64,000 nt of DNA. Source: Cryptomeria japonica (lineage: Eukaryota; Streptophyta; Pinopsida; Cupressales; Cupressaceae). The notes below the pieces were generated by a model. The model was not told the origin of the DNA. It saw only the letters and a program-made list of their open reading frames with translations, and searched no databases. The first letter of the stretch is position 1, and each line of letters opens with the position of its first letter. The stretch is taken from assembly GCF_030272615.1 (NCBI RefSeq), contig NC_081412.1:696146083-696210082 (forward strand), in the 5' to 3' direction. Positions 56,573 through 64,000 of this stretch are shown piece after piece. The position numbers were made by a program, and so were the translations under genes.

Positions 56573-59015
56573 ATACTATTAAATCTAGGGAATTTCTTTT
56601 CATGCAATTATTTTTATTTCGAACAATAAAAACAGATTAAATATTTTCTGCAAATTTGATCATTTTATTTATTTCCCCTTTTTATTAATATCCCAGTCAC
56701 CAAGTAGAAATAGTAGGCTATCTAAAATATGGCTTTTCTTTCTGCAAAAATAAAGTAATTAACAGAATTAAACAAACTTAACACAACATATTTAAATCTA
56801 GAAATGTAAAATAAATCTTTAGAGATGACTTTAATAAACTTTAGATTTTTATATTCTGCAAGTTAATAAAATGACGGATTAAAATAAAATTCCAACAACA
56901 CTCTATTTATCTAGAATTCCTTTAACTTTAACCATGCAATTAGGAATTAAACTGAAACATTTACATTCAAAGCAACAAGCATGCAATATTTAAATCATTT
57001 CTTTATTTCCTTAATTTATTTCATATGCATAAAGGGGTAAAATAAATTTATTGCTCTTCCAAAATATTATATACTCAACAAAGAATTAATTTCAAAACTT
57101 TAGGAACTAAATCTAGAAATAATCATTTCTTTTCTGCAATATAACATAAATAGATATTACATATCTTTAAAACATATTCCCAAGTCTTTATTGTCACTTT
57201 ACAACTGGATCTCTCATTATTAATAGATGAGGACTTTTAAACAAAATAATAAATATATTTCCAAATAGATTTCTGCAACAAATAACTCTATCGAATTTCC
57301 ACTTGTCCTAATTCTTTCCTTCCAACAACCTGCAAATAATCAAAGGATATGACCATGAAGTGCTCACCTCCCAGTCTAGGCTAACTAGTAGCCACCCCCA
57401 AGCTTGGAGAACCAAGCCCTAGATAGGATTACACACATGTAAAACATAGTAAACAAGGGGGAAAACAAACACAAATACATTCCCAACCCAGGGCTACACT
57501 GCACCACACATTGTGATGTCTTTTCAAGGGTGGTAGTGGACCAAGTACCCTAAGGAGACTGCAAGTATGGTAAAACATATAGCCACCTCATGGCAAACCA
57601 AATACATCATAAATATAACAACTCCACATTCCTTATGCCCCCCAAGGAATTCATGCCTTATTCCCCTCCTTATGACCCCCAATGCATAAACAAGCCATGC
57701 AGCAATGGTCACATAAAATACCTTGTGATCACTCTCATAATGAGAGTCTCTCACTCGAGGGCTATCACTTCTACCACCCACAAGACCATCCTCTCTCCCA
57801 AGAGTAGGAGGCTTTGATTACTCCCAAAGCACATTAAATGCCTCACAAAAGTAAAACATAAAACACAATAATTTTCCAAGGGAAAACATGCAAGAAAAAT
57901 AGATTTTTTTACACAAGATGTTCTTTCAATATAACATTCAATATGAAAACACATTACAAGTAAGGTGAAACCAACCTTCAACTGCCCAAGGGTATGCTAG
58001 TTTTGTTGAGGATGAGCAACCCAATTCCGCAAGTCTTTCCTTTCTACACTTAGCGAAATTCTTAATTCAAAATCTATCTTTTCCTTTCAAAATTCCTTGT
58101 CTCCAAAAATGGAGAGTGGGTGATTACCCACAAAATCTCTCATTCTTGCTTAAGAAGACCCTAGTGAGAGTTCTCACAAGTTTCTAAAACTAAAAAGGAA
58201 AGGTAGGAGAAAAATGGGAAAGGGATCTCACATCCAAATGGAAAGTTTACAACTTAGATGATCCTTCTAATTTCAATTTTCGCACAACTTAGAAAAGTCA
58301 CTTTTTAGGGTGTCTAAAAGGTCACATGAGAGTTGATACATGCCTAAAATTACTCCTAACCCTTAGGTATACCTTATGGGCTTTAGAAAACCCTATTAAA
58401 CTACCCCTAGGTGTCCATTTAACCCTTTTTAAACCCTCTTGAAGTTAATTTTCGGGTCAAACTTAAGTTGACCATCCCAAAGATTTTTTACCCAAGGCAT
58501 TTATGGAATCATATTAAATTATTTGAAAAAGCTATAGTTAAACAACTCCCTCCAAGAGACAAATTTAAAAACTCAAACATAAATCAAAACATGTGTCAAG
58601 TGACACAAAGAAAATACTTATTATACATGAAATCTTGTCTCTTGTTGGATTTACACAAATAAACAAAATTCAATTTAACATTCATGCAACAATCACTTTC
58701 ACGAATAAAATACGATACAAACGGGGTGTTGTCTCTCCAAATAGACAAACCCTGGTTTTACGAATGTACATAGGTCTAGGTTTGGTTCTCCATAATGTTT
58801 CCATGGTGACATGGATAATTTTCCTAGACATCTCAATTACACATTAGTAATTCCCAATGACCTCATATAATATAAAACACATGCATAAGAAAACATGTCA
58901 AACACTCTGCATACAATTTACATTTGAACAAATCAATATATCTTATATCCAAATAGATCCACATAATCAATTATCATAATCCTCATAATTTTGATCCATA
59001 CATAAAACATACATA
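56573..59015. other. Noncoding AT-rich DNA
   Basis: No recognised gene. The ORFs at 57524-57781 and 57751-57981 are short, overlapping or antisense, and match nothing I know. Confidence 0.5.
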
Positions 59016-60206
59016 TGTTACTACTTATCAAGTTGCCATTAGTTTTATGTTCGAAGTTATTCTATATACTCTAGTCGGTTACTACTAATGAAATATTCAG
59101 TCGGTATGCACAGTCCAGTCGGTTATAGAAGAAAGTAGTCTCAAAGCGTAGTATACACTGAGCTATCTACCGAGTATCATTCCATGTCTATCAAGTAGCA
59201 AAGATGACACGCCGAGTTGATATACACCGAGTGAAATGTGTTACCAGATTCATTGAACTTGGACATACATATGATAATGTGTTACAAGATCGAGGCACAT
59301 AGAACCATTATCACATTGAAAATTGCACTTAAAGATTGTATATGATTTTGAGGTCATATAACCAATGAAATATTTTGCATGGTTATTCATTCGATAAAAT
59401 ATATTTTTAAGATCGAAGCAATGAATGGATCATTGACATAAGAGATCTATTTATACAACATGGATTAAGATCAGATATATACATGTAGCATGACAAAAAG
59501 GAAGATATAGAAATATACAAAGCAAGACATGTGAAAGCACTAAGTGTTATGAATGTTACAGAGACACAGAGGTCACCGAGAAGGATTTCAGAGAACAGTC
59601 AAAGAACAAAGTAAACAAAAGGGTTTACTGAGTTACTATATGGGTTACCGAGGTATGCTATAAGCAAGGTAATCTTATTTTGAGCACATAGAATCTACTA
59701 TAACATTCCAGATATAAAGTTGCAGATATTTGTAATGATTTTATTGTAATATTTTGAAGTTGTAAGAGAAAACCTTTAACAGGGTAAAAGACTCTAATCA
59801 AGTCTATAAATTGTAAAGCCTCTAACCAGGTGCAGCATTTAGATTAAGTGTTGTAAAACCCTTTAGCAAGGTAGATCTAACAGATCTTGATACTCCTAAC
59901 AGGGTAAGCTATCGGAAATAGCTAAACATGTAGCTCTAACTAAGCAATCTTTATTATTGCAGTAGTGAAGTTGTGGGTGCCATCCCCACTGCAGTTTTTC
60001 TCTCTAACCAAGAGTTTCTGTGTAACCAAAATATATGTGTTATGGAGTGAATCATATATGATTGTTATCTATTTGTTTAGCTTTATATTATGTTACTGCA
60101 CTATTTGGTTTATGCATAATAGTAAAGTTATTATTGAAGAAATGTTTTGAAGTACTTATTCACCCCTCCCCTCTTAGTACATTAGATTTCCATATTGGGC
60201 CTAACA
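59016..60206 (+). repeat. Candidate 5' LTR of copia element G
   Basis: The segment starts TGTTA and ends TAACA and is followed by a PBS. It contains repeated ACCGAG and TCGGT phrases, as in the LTR of B, and a CTATAAATTG TATA-like box near 59798. The 3' LTR would lie beyond the window, so the left edge is inferred from the 5-bp terminal inversion only. Confidence 0.6.
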
Positions 60207-60207
60207 A

Positions 60208-60220
60208 TTGGTATCAAAGC
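60208..60220 (+). other. PBS of element G
   Basis: TTGGTATCAAAGC lies next to the LTR end and matches the initiator tRNA-Met complement with one change. Confidence 0.85.
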
Positions 60221-60268
60221 TTCAATCTTGGAAAATAGTTTAACTGCCTAAGGAGAAAGATCTTATCA

Positions 60269-61588
60269 ATGGAAGGCTATAAATAATCTCGGAGGATTGT
60301 GTATGTGCAAGAAGAGCTGGATCATGCTAATCAAGTGATTGCAGACATGCAAAAATCTCTAAAAGTGAGAAGAAGATTATCTGATGATTTGTAGGACTCT
60401 CAAGAGTTAGTGGAACAAATTGAGACATCATCTAAAAATAGTATATCTGAAGAGACTGAAGAAATGATTGGAGTATTGAAAGAAAAGAACAAAGCACTAG
60501 TTGATCAACTAAAAGCAATGAAAAGAGAACATGAACATTTTAGCACACAGATGACTGAAAATCTTGATGCATTGAGGACAACCGAGGATAAAGTAAGAGA
60601 TCTAGAAAGAGAGAAACAACATCTTGAAGTCTTAGTATCTAATAAGAATAATGAAATCACAAGGATGACTGGAATTCAACAAAACCTATAAGATCAACTA
60701 GGTTATGCACATCATGAAGCAAATCTGAAAGATGGTGAGAATCAAGCATTGAAACTTGAAGTATTAAGGTTGACCAATGAACTTGAAACAAAGAAGAAAT
60801 CCAAAGAAACACTGAAGAAGAGTCATGAAGCATCCAAGATGTTGGATGAGCAACTGAATACAAGAAGACCCAACAAAGATATAGGACTCAGTTACAAAGG
60901 AAAAGACTCTACGGAGAAGGGAATTCATACCGCCGAGAGAGGAGAATCATCAAAGCAAGCTGGAATCAAGAATAACATCAAAAGAAAGAAGCCTATTTGC
61001 AACTACTATGGAAATCAAGGTCACACTACCAACATGTGACAAATCAGAAAAGGTAAGCAATCGAATGTCACTAAGTCCAATGGTTATTGTTACAACTACA
61101 ATAAATATGGTCACACATCTAATCAATGTAAGACAAAGTCTGTTAACAATTATCAGAAGGAAAAATTCAAAGGGTTTTGTAAAAACTGCAATAGATATGG
61201 ACATAGTACCGAGAAGTGTTGGTTTAAGCAAAAGAACTACATGTGGTCTGCACACTGAGCAAATGCTAGAGGTTACCGAGCTCACACAAATCCTTACGGA
61301 CAGTATTCTGTAGTACCATGGTGTGAATGTTGTAGAAGATATGGACATATAAGTGCCAACTGCTTTATAAGGTTTTGGATGAACAACCGAAGATCATGGA
61401 GAAATCCTTGTATGGCATGTTTTCATTGTCACAAAGTTGGACACTTGGCTGGAGATTGCAGAGATCAACCTAGAAAAGACACTGAGGAAATAAAAGACAA
61501 ATTAAAGATGATTTGGAAAAAGAAGGAAATTGTGTCAAATGAAGAAAGCCCCTTACCTACTGAGTTAGGTGCACCTATTCCAAATTAA
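60269..61588 (+). pseudogene. Decayed gag-like ORF: coiled coil plus five CCHC-like knuckles
   Basis: One frame of 440 codons from ATG 60269, broken by stops at 60284, 60392, 60689, 61037 and 61256. Residues about 10-190 are a long heptad-rich coiled coil (VLKEKNKALVDQLKAMKREH, KLEVLRLTNELETKKK). The C-terminal third has five knuckle-like motifs. CKNCNRYGHSTEKC, CECCRRYGHISANC and CFHCHKVGHLAGDC are complete; CYNYNKYGHTSNQC has lost its second Cys, and CNYYGNQGHTTNM has lost its second and last. The position after the PBS fits a gag C-terminal region. I see no capsid domain, and no protease after it. Confidence 0.75.
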
Positions 61589-61646
61589 TCCATAAAGGTA
61601 TGAAGGGACTGCATTCTCTCTAGGTTAAATCTTAACATTTCCTATT

Positions 61647-62638
61647 GGGTGAACTCACAATACTGGTTCCCACTTTTTGACTAACTTTGACACTTAGATG
61701 AATATTTTGAAAAAAAACTGCACTTTTCGACACCTATAACTTTTAAACTGTTAAGAATTTGAAGACGATATAAACTAGTGGTTTTTAACATCTTGTTTGT
61801 AGATTCTAAATATATTTTTTTCAAATTTGTTTGAATAAAATTTTATTGATTTTTCCATCTCCCTCAAAAAGTAGTTTTTTACAGCAAACAACATTTTTTA
61901 AGAGTGATGTGTATCCCAAAACGCATAAAATTTTTTCTATAAATGATAAAAACTTAATTCTTTTTAATTTTGGTTTGTAACATCAATACCCAAGGCATGT
62001 AGTTGGTTTGATAGTGATATGTTGAATATTTTTCATTTTATTAAGTTTTGAAGTTTGACAAATTATAATTTAGATATAGGTGTATGTTTGAACACATAAC
62101 TTGTTCTATATATATCAAAATTTAATTTTCTTTTTTTTGTTAGAAAGAAAACATCAATACCTAGTGCATAGATATTTTTCATAATTTTTTTGAATTAGTT
62201 TACTATTTTTTCCAATGCATTGAACAAAGAAGTTCATGTTCGGTGAAAAACCTACATTCATAAGAAATAAAATAAAAATATATTAATGAAATTAAATATA
62301 TTAAAATTTATACTATTTGGAAAGCTTATAATAAGGACTAAACTTCAAAAAAAAAAACTTTTAAATGAATTAATTTGACCTCCCAAAAGCTAATGTAAAA
62401 CTAGTTTTTTATCAGCATTTGATAGATGCAAAGGAGACTCCATTGCAAGCATGATTTAGAAGTAGAGAGGTTCTATCCAAGAAATTTTGATCTAAGAGCC
62501 TTTGATTTAACTCTCTTCAATTAATTACTTAAAATTGGACCTCTTAAAGCTTAAATCATTATATTTTCTAAAAAATGTATGATTTCAACAAAAATCAGGA
62601 CGTACCAAAAAGTGGGAACCAACTTTGTGAGTTCACCC
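61647..62638. mobile_element. Element H: 992-bp TIR element, noncoding
   Basis: 33-bp terminal inverted repeats at 61647-61679 and 62606-62638 match at 30 of 33 positions and start GGGTGAACTCACAA. The nine flanking bases on each side (TTTCCTATT and TATTCTATT) agree at seven positions, which could be a decayed 9-bp duplication of the Mutator-like kind. There is no ORF, and the interior is AT-rich. It sits between the knuckle ORF and the following ORF. Confidence 0.82.
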
Positions 62639-63111
62639 TATTCTATTATGTACTTGATTCAAAATCTGCATAGTTAAAAATGTATTAGTAAATTTAAAAT
62701 TCTATTAAAATCTTTTGGAGCACTATACAGGAAACATGTCAAGTCGGTAAATGAAGGAAGTTTGGTTACTTGGTTAAAGAGAAAAAAAAGGAAAGAAAGT
62801 TTAGTGGAACCGAGTGCATTTAATGTTTACCTAACCCGCACAGAGCCCGATGAGGCATATTATGTAATTAAAGCATTTTCATGGTCATTTTTACTTACCA
62901 AGTTTTTGAGAGAGCAGAGAAAAGTGAATCTAAGGTGATCAAACCTCCTACAAAGAAAATTCAAGGTATTTACATCAATCTCAATGCATTGTTAAGCTAG
63001 TTTACCAATCTTATCAAGTTGCTATTATCTGCTAAGTGTGAAGCGTCTACCATTTGAAAATCCTGAAACCCTAAGGATCTTTTGTTAGTTTTTTTTATCT
63101 GAAATCTACAA
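62639..63111. other. Leader before the terminal ORF
   Basis: No ORF and no LTR edge. It includes a purine-rich tract (GAGAAAAAAAAGGAAAGAAAG near 62778). Confidence 0.4.
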
Positions 63112-64000
63112 ATGGCACCTAAGATCCAAGATCCCATTGTTGTCAATAATGTTGAGAAATCCTCACTAAAATACTCGTTAACTCCCAAAGTTGCATCTGA
63201 ACCGGATGACAAAACCGCATTTTCACTCATCCCAGATAGAGTGTTGTTAGTCGAGGATGTGAGATTCTTCACCAAATGTCATGTTGAAGAACTTGGTTAT
63301 GTTGAAATCAAAGACACCTATGATGAATTATGCACAAATGGTAAATTGAATAGCAAGTATGAGCACATTAAGATCAAGGGATTAACTGAAGCCCTAACCT
63401 ATCCCCATGTGTTCAAACCCCAGTGGGTCAAGTTTGTTCTGAGTAGAGTCCACGATGATTTCATGTGGCTAGAAGAGAAACCATTTAAGATTACCGAGGA
63501 AATCATTCATCTGATTACCGGTTACCTTATTTATGATCATGCCCGAGCCCAAAAGATGATATCACAAAAGGAATTGATCAGTTTAACCAGAGTGGAATCA
63601 GATTGCAGAGGACTAAAATTGAACAATGTCACATATGAAGAACTAAAATTTGCCATTAGAGTAATAGGCTACTGTTTCTTCCAATCGGCAAGGGAAAACA
63701 GTGTACCCTGTGTAGCAGTATACCTAGCATACAAAATTGTGAAAAAGGGAATGAAAATTGATCTTTGTGAGGTGTTGCTGAAAAACCTGTTTGAGAATCT
63801 GAACACCATTAGGAATCCGAAGAAGAACAACTCAACTAATACACTAAATTTTGGATCATTACTTGTATGCATGTTTTTCTATTTTGAAAAATTCTTTCCA
63901 CTAGTCAGTAAAGTTGTTTGGGAACTACACCGACCAATCACCCATCAGATTAATGACTTCATCAAGAAGTTAGGTGATAATTTTAATGATATTATGGATG
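63112..64000 (+). CDS. Unrecognised open frame, at least 296 codons, runs off the window
   Basis: From ATG 63112 (G at +4) the frame is open to the last base without a single stop, in sharp contrast to the decayed frames around it. The protein starts MAPKIQDPIVVNNVEK and is rich in Lys, Asp and hydrophobic residues. Visible segments are FKPQWVKFVLSRVHDDFMWLEE (about 101-122), FKITEEIIHLITGYLIYDHA (about 125-144), YEELKFAIRVIGYCFF (175-190), a hydrophobic stretch SLLVCMFFYFEKFFPLVSKV (249-268) and ELHRPITHQINDFIKKLGDN near the edge. No signal peptide, zinc knuckle, protease or RT motif is seen, and I do not recognise the family. It could be the N-terminal gag or an extra ORF of a copia-like element, or a host gene. 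The gene is partial at the 3' end. Confidence 0.65.
   Translation, partial: MAPKIQDPIVVNNVEKSSLKYSLTPKVASEPDDKTAFSLIPDRVLLVEDVRFFTKCHVEELGYVEIKDTYDELCTNGKLNSKYEHIKIKGLTEALTYPHVFKPQWVKFVLSRVHDDFMWLEEKPFKITEEIIHLITGYLIYDHARAQKMISQKELISLTRVESDCRGLKLNNVTYEELKFAIRVIGYCFFQSARENSVPCVAVYLAYKIVKKGMKIDLCEVLLKNLFENLNTIRNPKKNNSTNTLNFGSLLVCMFFYFEKFFPLVSKVVWELHRPITHQINDFIKKLGDNFNDIMD

Noticed and set aside
61008-61313. ORF 61008-61313 (+) and the antisense ORF 60950-61348
   Set aside because: The zinc-knuckle frame is the one with conserved motifs; these are other-frame shadows.

Overview
The window is a stretch of AT-rich nuclear DNA from a land plant, built almost entirely from nested, mostly decayed retrotransposons. 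I found no host gene with recognisable function, no rRNA or tRNA gene, and no bacterial-type operon. The plant assignment rests on primer-binding sites of the TGGTATCAGAGCC (initiator tRNA-Met) type, a chromodomain Ty3 element, Ty1/copia polyproteins, and an L1-type LINE with a DUF4283-like ORF1 and a C-terminal RNase H. The bulk and age of the nested elements suggest a very large genome, possibly a conifer or other gymnosperm. That last step is inference only.

Layout. 1-407 and 8288-8843 are the two halves of a copia-type LTR split by element A, a minus-strand Ty3 chromovirus (408-8287) with gag, protease, RT, RNase H, integrase and a chromodomain, all broken. 8844-9579 holds a diverged tandem repeat. 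9580-11636 is a candidate 2-kb LTR (J) with a polypurine tract on its left and a PBS on its right. Element B (12078-27561, minus) is a copia element with target-site duplication TTTGT. Its left LTR was invaded by element D (12456-20288, plus; duplication GAAGT), a non-autonomous Ty3-like element with one intact 1142-codon gag-protease-like ORF and no polymerase.

27567-34925 is mostly noncoding but carries a perfect 48-bp inverted repeat (29713-29828) and a decayed, Asn/Gln-rich gag-like frame (30340-32270). Element E (34926-39396, plus; duplication ATCAT) is a non-autonomous copia element with 451-bp LTRs, a short gag, a roughly 150-bp internal inversion across the protease motif, and a 407-codon ORF whose downstream part I cannot assign. 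41134-41520 is the polypurine tract and start of another LTR (F), cut by a near-full-length L1 LINE (41536-48516, minus).

Element C (49482-56136, minus; duplication GTGTT) is a near-complete copia element inserted in a GC-rich patch with a 65-bp tandem repeat. 59016-60206 is a candidate plus-strand copia LTR (G), followed by a decayed frame with a coiled coil and five CCHC-like knuckles, a 992-bp terminal-inverted-repeat element (H, 61647-62638), and an open reading frame of at least 296 codons (63112 to the window edge) with no recognised domain.

How the parts work together. A, B, C and the LINE once encoded their own replication machinery and are now broken by stops and frameshifts. D and E have complete LTRs, PBS, polypurine tract and target duplications but no polymerase or integrase, so they were presumably mobilised in trans. 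The nesting gives relative ages: J before B before D; F before the LINE; the split LTR at the left end before A.
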